Shown here: positions 42,901-52,326 of the stretch, one piece after another
Numbering within the stretch: position 1 is the stretch's first letter
How the letters are laid out: the number at the start of each line of letters is the position of its first letter
From: Euglena gracilis
Lineage: Eukaryota; Euglenida; Euglenophyceae; Euglenales
DNA length: 64,000 bases
Reading direction: 5' to 3'
Assembly (NCBI GenBank): GCA_039621445.1
Contig: CP154955.1
Coordinates: 12,776,960-12,840,959, forward strand
Position numbers and translations under genes: made by a program
Notes under the pieces: generated by a model
Seen by the model: only the letters and a program-made list of their open reading frames with translations
The model's database searches: none
Told to the model about the DNA's origin: nothing

Positions 42901-45900
42901 CCGGACTGGAAAAATGAGGTTTTTAACAGGTTTTTGGCTGATTTTGTTCCAAAAATTCCCAAAAATGGCCAAAAACGGGCATTTTTGGCCATTTTTGGGG
43001 GTCCCAAAAAAATTTTCGGCGCTTCGCGCCGGTCACTGGAAAAAAAATTCCACTAGCTAGCCCTGCTAGCAGACCCCCCCCCCCGGGGGGGTCTGCTAGA
43101 AAACCCATTGGCCAAATTTGGACTAGCTGCAGTCCAGCCCCCCCCCCCCGGGGGGTACTGCAATCCCTTAAGCAAATGCCTGGACCTGATGGCCCAAAAA
43201 TATCATACAATTGCACACAATGACCCAAATTTGCTCAAACAGCCTGAGAATGGTCCAAGTTGGCCCCAAAATGCCCCAAAACAGAAAGAAAACAATATGT
43301 AAAATTTCATTTCCTGTCCATTTTGTCCATTTTGGCCACACGTTCTTTCGCTTTGTTTCAGCATTTTGCCTGTGTGTGACCCTCTGGCATGAGTCGCTAT
43401 GTCACTCTGGCATGAGTCGCTACGTTCTTAAAGCTGGTGGAAGTTTTCCAATGGGTTGTTTCAAATGGAGGGAGGGTTGTCTGAATGAGGTTGATTTTGT
43501 TATTCATGTTATTTTAGGTTATCCATCCTCCCATCAATGGGGTTTGAATCATCTTTGTTTCATGGAGTATTTTTCATGCTTCCCTTGCTGTGACTCAATT
43601 ACCAACCCCCCCCCCCCAGGGTTCGATATAAGGAGGGCGTACATGGTTTAGGTGGGGGGGGTGTCCCCCCCCACCCCCCCCCCCTCCTGGCCCGCAGGGG
43701 GGGTCCGGACCACCCCCCCCCCACCTGCAAGGGGGGTCCGGACCGACCCTCGGGGGCAAAAATTGACCCCCCCCAAAAAGGGTCAATTTTTTCCTCCGGC
43801 GCTTCGCGCCGAAAATTTTTTGCATTTTTGGCACATTTTTGCCCAAAAAGTGCCCAAAATGGCACTTTTGGTCGTTTTGGGGGGTCAAAAATTTTCGGCC
43901 ACCCTGACCGCGCACCTGTTTAGGTGGGGGGGGGGTGTCCCCCCCACCCCCCCCCCCTGGCCCGCCGGGGGGGGTCGCGACCACCCCCCCCCCCACCTCT
44001 CCTTATATCGAACCCTCCCCCCCCCCCCCGAAAATTGTCCTCCGCAAACCTAATTGGGACCCATCTACCAACCTTGTACCCGCTGACCTGTCACATGTAA
44101 CATGGCTTTGTTGGAAAAAGCACATTTTCTGGGTTGACCTGCCTTCTGATCACGAATATGTGAAAAGTTGTTTTTCCGTATTTTTGTGTCTCTTTGGGAG
44201 TCAAAATATGTCAAATTTTGCACGAACCCCTGAAAGCAGTCCTCTGGTCCCGCCCTCGCTGATTTGTCTTGAGACAGTTTCCTCCTCTTTGTAATTCATG
44301 CACCATCTTCTCCATATCTAACAGTCTCATGCGTTGTGAGCCCAATGACTGTGCCGGAGGTCCCTTCCACATGTTTCGCAGGGCATCATGCCTAAAAACC
44401 GTCTTTTTGACACCTTTAAAACCTGGGAATTTTTTGTTTTGGAGTCACAGAATACGACATTCTGGTGGATTGCGGCTTGCAATCCATTTCGGGATTAAAC
44501 AAACTGCAAACCGATTGGGGGTTCCCATTATCCCCAGGGATAGGTATTCCGGTGTGCCGGCGGGATTAGTGCCTACAGGTGTGCAAAAAACATTCGGATA
44601 TACCCCCCCCTTCTCCAACAACCGGCCTTGTCCAACGACCCCCCCCCCGGTCAGTAGCGATCTTTTTCCAGGTGATGTTATTTTCCAGACATTCGCCTCT
44701 TTGACCCCGGTCTTGTCTAACGACCACCACCCAGTCAGTAGCGATATTTAGCGGTCGTTGGACGGGGGGGGGAATAAAACTTGCAAATTGTGAACAAACC
44801 CGGAAGGGTGCTCTGGGGCCCCAAACTCAAGGTCCTCATGCTGTCACAGGTGCTGCCCGGCGACAAGAGCCCCCTGGAGTTCATGCAGGACTACTTCAAT
44901 GAGGGGGTCATTGGGCCCTCCGGAAAGACCAAGCTGACGCTCCAGGAGTGGCGCAGCCGCCTCGGCCGCTTCGGGATCAGCAACCAGGGCATTAGAAATG
45001 AACCCAGAACCTGTTTGCCCCACCCATTTAACACATTAACCCTTTCACCTTTAACACTTGTAATTGTCCCGTTGGGGGCCGCTGGATTGCCCCAATCTCA
45101 TTGACATCAACCTGGGAGGGGGATGCACCATAGGTCATCAGAGATCACATCAGTGTTGTTATCATTGTTGCAGAAGCTGAACAGTTTGAGGCTCATTTGT
45201 TCGAAGCCCTGCAGCTGGGTCACAGCAGACGGACCTCATCGGGACGCTGTCGCACGGGCTGCAAACCCGCATTGTGAACACGGCATCGCTTAAGCCGAAG
45301 GGCACCCCTCTCCCAGCTCTCCCAGCAGAAGAAAGCTGTTAGCTTTCTTCCAGCTGCGGACCACCCCCCCCCCCAACCATCCCCGAGTTTTTGGTTTATT
45401 TTGCAGCCGCCCAAAGGGCGTCTGGACCACATCATTGCTTAACACCTGTCCCACCCCTGACTGACTGGTTTTTTCAGAGTGGAAAGTGACCCCCCCCCCC
45501 CCGGGTCGCTGAGCAATGGCATGGTCTGGACAGCAAGGGTTTTTTTTTTTTGATTTTGGAGATGCAAAAATGGGCCAAAATAGACAACGGTCGTAAAGGC
45601 GCTGGCCAGGGCAAAGTAGGGCAACGGTTAATGGTTGGCAGCTTTTGGGGGGCTATTTGCACCTTTGATTTTTTTGGTGCCCGTTTTTGACCCTCAGTCA
45701 GGCCCAGTTCCAGCACCACTAATGGGGGGTGGGGGTCAGCCCCCATTAGTGGTGCTGGAACTGGGGTCAGCCAGCAGCCTCTTTCCAGCCAGCCCAATTT
45801 TTCCACCTTCTGAGCTGGACCCCCCCAGAGATGTGGCGGGATTCAATATGAGGAGGGTGGACAGGTTGCAGGGGGAGGTATCCCCCACTCTCTGCCCTAA

Positions 45901-46944
45901 CATCGAGGATACCATACTTGGATCGGGGGGTCTGGACCACCCCCCCCCCCTTCCCCGACCGACTGACCGGGGGTGTGGACCCCCCCATGAGGGTCCGGAC
46001 CTGGGACTTCCCCAAAGTCAATTTTTTTCCCTTCTAGTATTTTGCGCCGAAAGTCTTCGGGCTTTTTGGCAAATTTTTGCCCAGCAAAGTGTCCAAAAAA
46101 TGGCATTATTTTTCGGCCGATTTTGAGGGGCAAAAGTTTTCGGCTCGGCGCCTTGCGCCGGGCTGAAAATTGGTCACCTGGACCACGCCAGGGGGTGCCC
46201 CCCCCCCCCCCACCGGATCAAAGGAGGGTCCAACCACCCCCCACCTGACCTTATATCAAACCCTGCCAGGGGGGTCACCACGCGATGCCCTGACTGTGAT
46301 GGCGATGATCGCTATCCAGCACCCGCACGCCCTGGGCCACCTTGGGTCACTGCCAGGGTATTAAGTGAGCGGTGGTGTTGGGGGGTTCAGACCACCCCAT
46401 AGGGGAGGGGGGTCCAGACCACCCTTCGGTCTGGGACCCCGCAGGAAAATACATAATTTTTCTAGCGCTTTGCGCTGGGGAAGATGAAAAATTTTGGCGT
46501 GTGTTTTGACCGATTTTTCAACAAAAAAGCATGCGAAAACGCCATTTTTGACCTTTTTTTCATTTTTTCAAAAGATTTTTGGTTCTTTGCACCGGAAATT
46601 TTTTTGGCACAGGGAGAGGTGAGAGTCCCTCCCCTCCAGGAGGGGGAGTCCAAACCACCCAGGGTCAGAGGCAGGCTTGTGCGTCCCCAAGGTTTGGCTT
46701 TTCAAAATTATTCCTGTTTCAGACTCTATTTTAGTCAGTTGCTCCTCTGGGAAAATGAATGAATGCAACGTTGGTTTCGGATTATTGATTGCTACGAACA
46801 TTGAAATTCACCCAACGTCCCCGATCCCAAGATCTGTAAGGCGGAGCCCACTGACTGATTTCAGGTGACCAAGGCTTCCAAGCTGTGGTCATCCAAAATG
46901 TTTTTGTGTTTCTCAGAGCCAGCAATCTTTCATGGTTCCATTGT

Positions 46945-47042
<98 letters not shown>

Positions 47043-48145
47043 GCAATTGTGTGCTGGCTGGCTGTGTGGGCTGGCTGGATGGCCCAGTCAGCATCTTGCT
47101 CCTGGATGAGCCCACCAATCATCTGGACATGTCTTGTATTGACTCGCTTGCCTCGGCAATCAACGAGTTCGAAGGTGGCTTGCTCCTTGTGTCCCATGAT
47201 TTCCGAGCATGGCCCCATCTTGTCAGGTCAGGCCATCTTTGGTCACAATTCTGTGCATGCAAGACCCTTGGATCATTTCTTCTTCGGTGGAAACCCTCAC
47301 AGGTTTGTTATTTTGGATTTCCCCTTATTTATGTCACATAAAACCATCATTTTTGGGATTTTCCCAAAGCAATGTTTAAATTGATATTCTATTGACTTTT
47401 TTATTCTATTGACTTTTTTTTGATCACAAACACACAGGCAGGCTTCTTTTTAAGTCAGAAGACCCCCCGGGGAGCCGAAGATGTTTTGTGAAATGGCTTC
47501 AGACGGCCCCATTTGGGGGGGTCCCGCGCCAGGCTGGGTTTTTTAAGACCCCCTGGGGGGTCTTAAAAAGAAGCCTGCACAGGGGTTGGTGACGTGGGGT
47601 GGCTCCCCCCCCCCCCCGGGTTGGGCTGATGGGGGGTTCAGCCGAGTGCCCCCCCCCCAATGTTGATTCCCTGGGTTCCAAAAATTTCCAAATATCAAGC
47701 AGGGTTCTGAATTTGGGGTGTCAATTTTTCATTGATTTTTTTTTCACCCACTCCGCAAGCAAGGTCTTACTTTTGGGGGGTTTTATTAGGGGGGATTTGG
47801 GGCACAGACGTGGTGACCTAATTTGGTGGTAAAATCCAGATGTTGCATATGAGAGCCCATATTTCCTTTGCAAAATTGAAAATTTATCTGCAATTTGGGA
47901 ATGCTCCCAGTTGAGCAGAGCCTTGCCCCCCCCCAACAAGACAGATGGTTGCTTTTGGATTGGGGGGGCTCCTCCAGTTGGGGCTCTGCGACCGGCTGAT
48001 CAACGCTGTGGCGAAGGAGATCTGGGTGTGCGACCAGAAGACGGTCAGCCCGTGGAAGGGGGACATCCTGGCGTACAAGAAGTTCCTCACGAAGCAGATG
48101 CAGAAGGACGCGGCGAAGCGGCTGGCCCTCATGTCCAAGAACTGA
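30945..48145 (+). CDS. ABCF2: ABCF2/ARB1-type ABC ATPase, 16 exons
   Basis: Twin-cassette ABC-F ATPase of the ARB1/ABCF2 group; the yeast and human relatives act in ribosome biogenesis or quality control in cytosol and nucleus. There is no membrane segment. Exons: 30945-31091, 34334-34453, 35205-35314, 35823-35934, 36294-36411, 37112-37269, 37872-38015, 40687-40844, 41242-41289, 41766-41856, 42322-42441, 44850-44981, 45217-45275, 46298-46328, 47093-47204, 47994-48145 (TGA at 48143). The sum is 1812 nt, in frame, 603 aa (human ABCF2 is about 620). The N-terminus is Lys/Ala-rich ([12 protein letters not shown]). Cassette 1: [30 protein letters not shown]. Cassette 2: [32 protein letters not shown]. 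The start is the first ATG in frame with the basic tail. Exon 1/2 joint is the least certain. Confidence 0.9.
31265..31425. repeat. Inverted TTAGGG-like stretches
   Basis: GAGTTAGGGTTAGG and GCATTAGGG near 31270-31295 face CCCTAACCCCAACCCTCACCC near 31388-31408. They look like degenerate interstitial telomere-type repeats or an inverted repeat inside intron 1. Confidence 0.4.
32660..32830 (+). repeat. Copy of the CCCGGACC-GGAAAA dispersed repeat
   Basis: Shares block order with 28785-29190 and, inverted, 39530-39770. Lies in ABCF intron 1. Confidence 0.55.
33472..33830. repeat. Inverted/direct repeats of GGTGCCTGCCCCTAGCA
   Basis: GGTGCCTGCCCCTAGCA occurs at about 33479 and 33790, with its complement TGCTAGGGGCAGGCACC near 33720. 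A GCGCCTTCGGCGCC hairpin lies inside. Probably one or two foldback elements in intron 1. Confidence 0.55.
34454..35204 (+). other. ABCF intron 2 (non-conventional)
   Basis: 5' end ACC then CGGCCACTCC; 3' end GGGGTGGCCG then CAGGC. Nine of ten bases pair with a 3/5 offset. Excision restores Walker A as GANGSGKS; the possible GT-AG choice would drop one residue from the P-loop. Confidence 0.85.
34660..34890 (-). pseudogene. Gag fragment of element A type inside ABCF intron 2
   Basis: The minus strand encodes [15 protein letters not shown] and [20 protein letters not shown], close to [15 protein letters not shown] and YASTSSSLVARITLETK at 22150-22240. It is a dead insertion within an intron. 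Confidence 0.7.
35315..35822 (+). other. ABCF intron 3 (conventional GT-AG)
   Basis: Donor AG|GTCTTC, acceptor CACAG|G. It contains a MITE at 35424-35696. Confidence 0.85.
35424..35696. mobile_element. MITE, CAGGGTTG termini, in intron 3
   Basis: Starts CAGGGTTGTTTGGTTAACC and ends GGTTAACTCATCAACCCTG. CCCTGGG lies directly on each side (7 bp). CAGGGTT termini and a 7-8 bp duplication suggest a hAT-type source. The inside has several GGTTAATCGAxC units. Confidence 0.72.
35935..36293 (+). other. ABCF intron 4 (non-conventional)
   Basis: 5' CAG then AGGCTCCCTGCC; 3' GGCGGGACGCCT then GCCAG. AGGC and later CC/GCC bases pair. The exon joint GAT|GAC keeps frame. Confidence 0.75.
36412..37111 (+). 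other. ABCF intron 5 (non-conventional)
   Basis: 5' GGC then CGGGGTGG; 3' CCACCCCG then CTCCC. Eight of eight bases pair, offset 3/5. The joint restores SGGWRMR of the ABC signature region. Confidence 0.85.
37270..37871 (+). other. ABCF intron 6 (non-conventional)
   Basis: 5' GTC then CTGGGCG; 3' CGCCCAG then CCGTT. Seven bases pair and the match extends outward with mismatches. The joint gives SHSQDFLNG. A canonical AG would cause a frameshift and stop. Confidence 0.85.
39353..39908. mobile_element. Inverted-repeat element, GTCCAACGACC family, in intron 7
   Basis: GTCCAACGACC at the left faces GCGGTCATTGGAC at the right. A GGTCAGTAGCGAT motif occurs several times. A copy of the CCCGGACCGG dispersed repeat (39530-39770, inverted) is nested inside. 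A short relative lies at 44612-44763. Confidence 0.55.
40194..40641. mobile_element. MITE, CAGGCC termini, in intron 7
   Basis: Left end CAGGCCTTCTGCAAAGG, right end (as complement) CAGGCCATTGCTCGAGGAC. Flanking octamers GTCCCATT (40186-40193) and GGCCCATT (40642-40649) agree at 7 of 8. The inside shares GGCTGGTGG, GTGTCTAGC and the GCxCCGAAAAT core with intron 8. Confidence 0.75.
40845..41241 (+). other. ABCF intron 8: non-conventional intron that is a MITE
   Basis: 5' AAG then CAGGCTTTTGCTTAAA; 3' TTTAAGCAAAAGCCTG then TTCCC. The 16-bp inverted repeat is perfect. Flanking octamers are TTTCCAAG (40840-40847) and TTCCCAAG (41237-41244). The 389-bp element plus 8 nt equals the 397-nt intron, and splicing restores one octamer in the mRNA. 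Confidence 0.88.
41290..41765 (+). other. ABCF intron 9 (non-conventional)
   Basis: 5' GCC then AGGGTGGTGCCCA; 3' TGGGCGGCTCCCT then ATGCT. Imperfect pairing over 13 positions, offset 3/5. The joint gives HNVSFSYSG, as expected for the family. Confidence 0.85.
41857..42321 (+). other. ABCF intron 10 (non-conventional)
   Basis: 5' ACC then CGCAGCC; 3' GGCTGCG then CCTGA. Seven of seven bases pair, offset 3/5. The joint restores the second Walker A, GPNGAGKS. Confidence 0.88.
42779..43182. mobile_element. MITE, CAGGCATTTGC termini, in intron 11
   Basis: CAGGCATTTGCTTAAGG faces CCTTAAGCAAATGCCTG (17 bp, perfect). The octamer GACCTGAT stands on both sides (42771-42778 and 43183-43190). It is the closest free relative of intron 8, with the same TIR apart from one or two bases. 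Confidence 0.88.
43617..44017. mobile_element. MITE, AGGGTTCGATATAAGG termini, in intron 11
   Basis: AGGGTTCGATATAAGG faces CCTTATATCGAACCCT (16 bp, perfect). C runs on both sides hide any target duplication. Two direct copies of a GTTTAGGTGGGGGG..GGCCCGC block lie inside, around the GCGCTTCGCGCCGAAAATTTT core. Confidence 0.75.
44612..44763. mobile_element. Short GTCCAACGACC-family element in intron 11
   Basis: CTCCAACAACC / GTCCAACGACC at the left, GCGGTCGTTGGAC at the right, with two GTCAGTAGCGAT motifs. A deleted relative of 39353-39908. Confidence 0.55.
44982..45216 (+). other. ABCF intron 12 (non-conventional, 235 bp)
   Basis: 5' AAC then CAGGGC; 3' GCCCTG then CAGCT, so CAG at +4..+6 and CTG at -8..-6. 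The joint FGIS|GSQQT aligns without gaps to the human YGLTGKQQV segment. Confidence 0.88.
45703..45765. repeat. Perfect 26-bp hairpin
   Basis: Arms CCCAGTTCCAGCACCACTAA.. (45703-45728) and its exact complement (45740-45765) with an 11-nt loop, inside intron 13. Confidence 0.85.
45836..46265. mobile_element. Decayed copy of the CGATATAAGG MITE family, in intron 13
   Basis: Left end GGATTCAATATGAGG, right end CCTTATATCAAACCCTG. Same inner order as 43617-44017, including a GGCGCCTTGCGCC core. Confidence 0.6.
46329..47092 (+). other. ABCF intron 14 (non-conventional)
   Basis: 5' GCC then CTGGGCCA; 3' TGGCCCAG then TCAGC. Eight of eight bases pair, offset 3/5. The joint gives [15 protein letters not shown]. 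Contains the long CA repeat. Confidence 0.88.
46947..47040 (+). repeat. (AC)n microsatellite
   Basis: About 47 uninterrupted AC units, inside intron 14. Confidence 0.97.
47205..47993 (+). other. ABCF intron 15 (non-conventional)
   Basis: 5' GAG then CATGGCCCCA; 3' TGGGGCTCTG then CGACC. CA and the GCCCCA block pair with a 3/5 offset. Contains a 139-bp MITE at 47439-47577. Confidence 0.8.
47439..47577. mobile_element. MITE, CAGGCTTCTTTTTAAG termini, in intron 15
   Basis: CAGGCTTCTTTTTAAG faces CTTAAAAAGAAGCCTG (16 bp, perfect). CACAGG lies directly on each side. Only 139 bp long. Confidence 0.78.
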
Positions 48146-50264
48146 GCGCGGACCTCAGAGGGGCCGCAACCAGGCAGGCATTGTGGGGGGGGATAATCCC
48201 AAGGGCCAAACCACCTTTGGAACAGTCCTGAATAGAAGGGCCGCAGGCCGCCACAAGCACAGGGTCCAAATAAAAGCGCACCCCTGGTTGTCGAAGGCAA
48301 CAGTCCACAATACAAGGTTGGGTCAGCAGCTCACAAAGCAAGGTTAGGTCTTGATCTTGATTTTGGGGGGGGGGGTCTGAGATAGTCGAGATTTTTGACC
48401 CCTCCCCTCGAGATTGTCGAGAAATTGAGATTTTTCGAGATTTTCAAAAAAGGCAAAAAAAAAGAGCCAAAAGTGGCCAAAAAGAGTCAAAAGTGGTTAA
48501 ATGTGGTCAATAGTGGTCAAAAGTGACCAAAGAGCAATTGAAAGTGGTTAAAAGCTGCCAAAGACAGCCAACGGCAGTCAGAAGGAACCAGAAGCAGCCA
48601 GGAATACCCAAAAGTGGCCAAAAATCACCAAAAATGGCCAAAATTGGCCAAAAAATAGCAAACAGTTTCCGAAAATGGCACAAAAGTGTCCAAAATGGCC
48701 AAACGTTGCCAAAAAAAATGGCAAAAATGACCAAAAAAAATGGCCAAAAATCGCCAATAGTTGACATGTGTCTGCAAATGGCCAGAAGTAGATAAAAATG
48801 GCAAACAATCACGGAAGTGGCAAAAGTGGTTGAAAATGCCCCCCCCCCCCCGGAGGCAGCAGTCCGCTTTAAGCGCACCTGCGTTTCGATTAGGGCTAGG
48901 TTCAGTTGTTAACCAAACACACAGCTCTTCTAAGCGTCTTTTTATGGCAGGTTGGCAAGCAAGCTACTAGTAGCTCAAAGAAATGCATGCCAATTGTGAA
49001 AAAATGGCCTCTGCCAGAAAAAAAATCAAAAGACAAAATGGAAAACGCTGAAGGGAAGTGGCTGCAAAGCATCTCCAAACCAGCGCTTCCGTGAAAAATC
49101 TGGAGATCACATGGATAATTAATTGTCCCGGAGATACAGGCACTGTGCTTCGCCTGCCGTTGTGCCTCTTGCCTCAACTCCGCTGTTTGACCCTTTATCT
49201 GACCACAACCAAAGGGCCGTTTGCATCTGCTCAGCCCAGTAATTGCGTGGGCATCGGTTCTCACATTGACAATGAGGAAGGGGTGATTGGTTTGGGGGGG
49301 TTTGCTTTGTGATTTTACCTGGGTCGGGGGGAGGTTGGCAGCTTTTCCAGCTTAGGTTCCATGTTCAGACTTAAGCCAGGGGGCCCGGCCCTCCGGTGCA
49401 ATCCAGCCAGCCAGCCCTTTTCACAAGCCAGAAGGTCCCAGCTGGGCTGCGAAACCCCCCATGGTCCACGTCCACTGAAATTTAGTCAGGACACCCCTGC
49501 AAAGCCAGGTTGTGCCGATAATTTTGGAAAAGGGGGTCAAAAATATCAAGAATGGAATTTTGAGAGGTTTTGGGGTTTTTTTTCCCTCCAAATTTTGGTT
49601 GAAGGATCCCAACCCAGCTGGATTTGGCTTTTCTTGCTTGTTTTCCTCCACCCCCACCCCAGGAGGTGGGGGGGACCTTTGTTCCAGCCAGCACCTTTTT
49701 CCAGCTGGCCCGCATGATCCCCCCTGGGGGACCCATTCTGAAAACGCTGTGCAGGGTGGGTGGGGGGAGGGGCCCCCTCGTATGCTGCAAGGTTATGTGA
49801 GCCGCCGCCATCCCCCGGCATTTATGCCGGTTTAATCCACTCCTTGCTGACCCACCCTGTTTGACCAACCTTCCAGCCATTCGGCATCGGTCCTGGTAAT
49901 CGCTGTAGAAGGATCTATGTGATATGACAAGTCATATTTCCCTTCCAAAACAGTCAATGTCTCGTTTTTGCCAGATTTTCCCTACGAAAAGGAGGCCTGG
50001 TAGGAAAGGGCACAGCTGAATATTGTCAGTTTGAGGCATCAGATTCACGCCAATGGCCATGCAAAATGAAATTTGGGGGGAAATAAAGTCAATCGTCAAT
50101 CATATGCTCCCCTGACAAAATGACTCCAGACCCAAATGTGTGCTCCAGACCGTCTCCCCCTCCCATGGACAATCCAGCTGCACGAGCAGCCCAACCTCTT
50201 GATTTTTTTGAGTACAACGTCCACAACCCAATTCTGCTCAACCCCACAAGCTTGAGTGTGGGAC
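48146..50264. other. No gene recognised; low-complexity spacer
   Basis: The sequence downstream of ABCF is unremarkable except for 48466-48840, where degenerate AAAAGTGGCCA / AAAATGGCC units follow each other, and MITE-core-like debris near 49540-49700. Confidence 0.45.
48466..48840. repeat. Degenerate GTGGTCAAAA/TGGCCAAAA tandem array
   Basis: Irregular tandem units of about 9-12 bp. Open frames across it are an effect of the repeat. Confidence 0.65.
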
Positions 50265-50840
50265 CAGGCTTCCTTTTAAGTCAGACCCCAGGGAGGGATC
50301 CGGTCCCGGACCCATTCCGGGGGGGGGGTCGTGGGCTGGAGGCCCGGAAATGGGTTTTGTTGCGAAGCGCCGAAATTTTCTGGGAAATACCCGATTTTGG
50401 GGGGTCCCCACCCGGGGGGGTCCCGTGCCGAGCTGGGTGGGTTTGGGCAGGGGGGGGGGGATATGCAACTTGCATAATCTGCATTTTTTTTTGCATAATC
50501 AGGTTTTCCCGAAATTTCCATTTTTTGCATTTTTTTTTGCTTTTTTTTGCATAAAATATTTTGTCCTAGAAAATTTTTTTGTAGTTGGTTGCCATATGTT
50601 TGGATTTTTTTGCATTTTTTGCATAATATATTTTGCCCTGGAAAATTTTTTTGATTTCAGGCAGCAAAACTCTGTTATATTCCAGCTTTTTCTCAGGGGT
50701 TTCATGCAAGTTGCATTTTTTTTGCATTTTTTTGCATTTTTTTTGACTTGCATAATTTGAAGGGCCAAGTTGCATTCCCCCCCCCCCCTGGTTTGGGGGA
50801 TCCCCCCTCTCCCCCCCTTGGGGTCTTGAAAAGAAGCCTG
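50265..50840. mobile_element. CAGGCTTCC..AAG MITE, long copy
   Basis: CAGGCTTCCTTTTAAG faces CTTGAAAAGAAGCCTG. Inside: a GAAGCGCCGAAATTTTC core and a long T-rich stretch of GCATTTTTTT units. No clear target duplication. Confidence 0.6.
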
Positions 50841-51672
50841 GGGGGGCAAGCTACAACCACAGGGTCCAAAATACAGCACACCTCGCCAGCACCCCCCTGA
50901 TTTTGATGGTGAATCAGGCAGAGAAGCACAACCCCTCCACTGGAGGGAGGTCTGCCCCAAGCTTTGAGCAGGGGGGGGTTATTTGATTTCCTCATGTGAT
51001 GACCCTCATAGAACTGAGTGAATTCTCTGACCTGCCGGTTCCTCCCCAGAGGGCACTGGTGCCGGCCGGGTGCATGAAGAATGCAACGGCACGGACCCCT
51101 GGCCGCCACTGGCATTGTCCGCCACTGACGCCGTGGGGCTGAGGGAGACCACCAGGCAGCCTGTGTCTCTGGTTTCATCCAGCGCACAAAATTACGGGGA
51201 AGAGGGAATAGAATTTTCTAGCAGACAGAATGAGAGGGCAGTGCAGAGTGCCTTTTTTCCCCGCTTACAGCTAGATGTTTGCCACCGGAAACAACTCAAT
51301 CATTTGTTTTTGGATTTTGCGGGTACCACCCCCCAACAGGCTCAGAAGTCTGGATCAGCCATCCAAGGAGTTGGTTTGAATTGTTCTGGAGTGTGGCTGA
51401 ATTTTGCGCCCACCTTGATGCCCCTGCTTGGTGTGCTGTGCATTTTGGCGGCCAAACTGCTGATTCCCTTGGCAGCTGGACACAGGTTGCGGGAGGAGAG
51501 GGCTTAGAGCTCCCACAGTCAGCAATGGATTCTGCTTATACTGAATGTCTGAATGTGTGATTCTGTCCCCCACCTGGGGCCAGCCATGGAGGTTGTGGAT
51601 GCTGTCTTCCTGTCCTTGTTGGTTGGTTGGTTGGTCGGGGGTTTTTTTATAGTCTGGATCCGGGGGGGGGGG
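50841..51672. other. No gene recognised
   Basis: Between two MITEs. Open frames on both strands at 51060-51510 without a recognisable domain. Confidence 0.3.
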
Positions 51673-51953
51673 CAGGCTTCTTTTTAAGTCACCTGACCCC
51701 CACCCCCAGGGGAGGGGGGGTGGGTGGGACCGGACCCCCCCCCCCGGGGAGGGGGGTCCCGCGCCGGAGGCGCTGGGTATACCTTTTCGGCGCGAAGCGC
51801 CGAAAATGTTTGAAAATTGCCTTTAACGGGCCCGATTTTGGGGGGGTCCCCGCCCCCCACCCCCCCCCCCCCCGGGGGGTCCCGCACCACCCTGGGTGGG
51901 TGGGGGGGGGACCCCCCCTCCCCCCCCCCCCGGGGGTCTTAGAAAGAAGCCTG
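51673..51953. mobile_element. CAGGCTTCTTTTTAAG MITE
   Basis: CAGGCTTCTTTTTAAG faces CTTAGAAAGAAGCCTG. Contains TTCGGCGCGAAGCGCCGAA, a perfect palindromic hairpin. G runs on both sides hide the target duplication. Confidence 0.78.
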
Positions 51954-51984
51954 GGGGGGGTGCTGCAACCCCCATGAGTGGTGG

Positions 51985-52229
51985 GGGGGTCGACCACCCC
52001 TCACCTCCATCCTGGTGGCAGGGGTCAGAATTACATCAGAGTTGATCCGGCCAGGCGGAGCAACACAGGAGCACTGGTGGAAGGGGCCCCTGGCCAGAAA
52101 ACTGTTTCTGAAAGCGAAGTTTATCACCGGCCATAAACAGACCAGAAGCCTTAGTGCAACCAAGGGTTAACCTAACCCTTAGTTGCATTTAGTTGCACTT
52201 AGGAACCCTTGCCCTAACCCTGACCCCCA
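51985..52229. repeat. Left arm of a ~240-bp inverted duplication
   Basis: Its reverse complement closely matches 52557-52797 (shared CTGGCCAGGGGCCCCTTCC and GGTCTGTTTATGGCCGGTG blocks). Confidence 0.8.
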
Positions 52230-52326
52230 CCACGCCTTCCCGCATTTCTGGTGGAATTTTAGGTCAAAATTTTGTTTCGGAGCCGAAGAAAGTTTTCTTT
52301 GAGCGAGTGCCATGGTGGGTGCATAC

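Larger units (their letters stand above)
42442..44849 (+). other. ABCF intron 11 (conventional GT-AG, 2.4 kb)
   Basis: Donor GAG|GTGTTC, acceptor TCACAG|GTG. Contains three inverted-repeat elements (42779-43182, 43617-44017, 44612-44763). Confidence 0.82.
45276..46297 (+). other. ABCF intron 13 (non-conventional)
   Basis: 5' GAA then CACGGCATCGC; 3' GCGATGCCCTG then ACTGT. Ten of eleven positions pair, offset 3/5. The flanking octamers ATTGTGAA and ACTGTGAT agree at 6 of 8 positions, a possible decayed target duplication. Carries an inner element at 45836-46265. Confidence 0.85.

Noticed and set aside
46865-47341. Open frames across the CA repeat
   Set aside because: They are produced by the dinucleotide repeat; only the short exon 47093-47204 in that frame is supported.
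48466-48840. Regular short repeats as a CRISPR array
   Set aside because: Units are 9-12 bp, contiguous and degenerate, with no unique spacers, in eukaryotic DNA.
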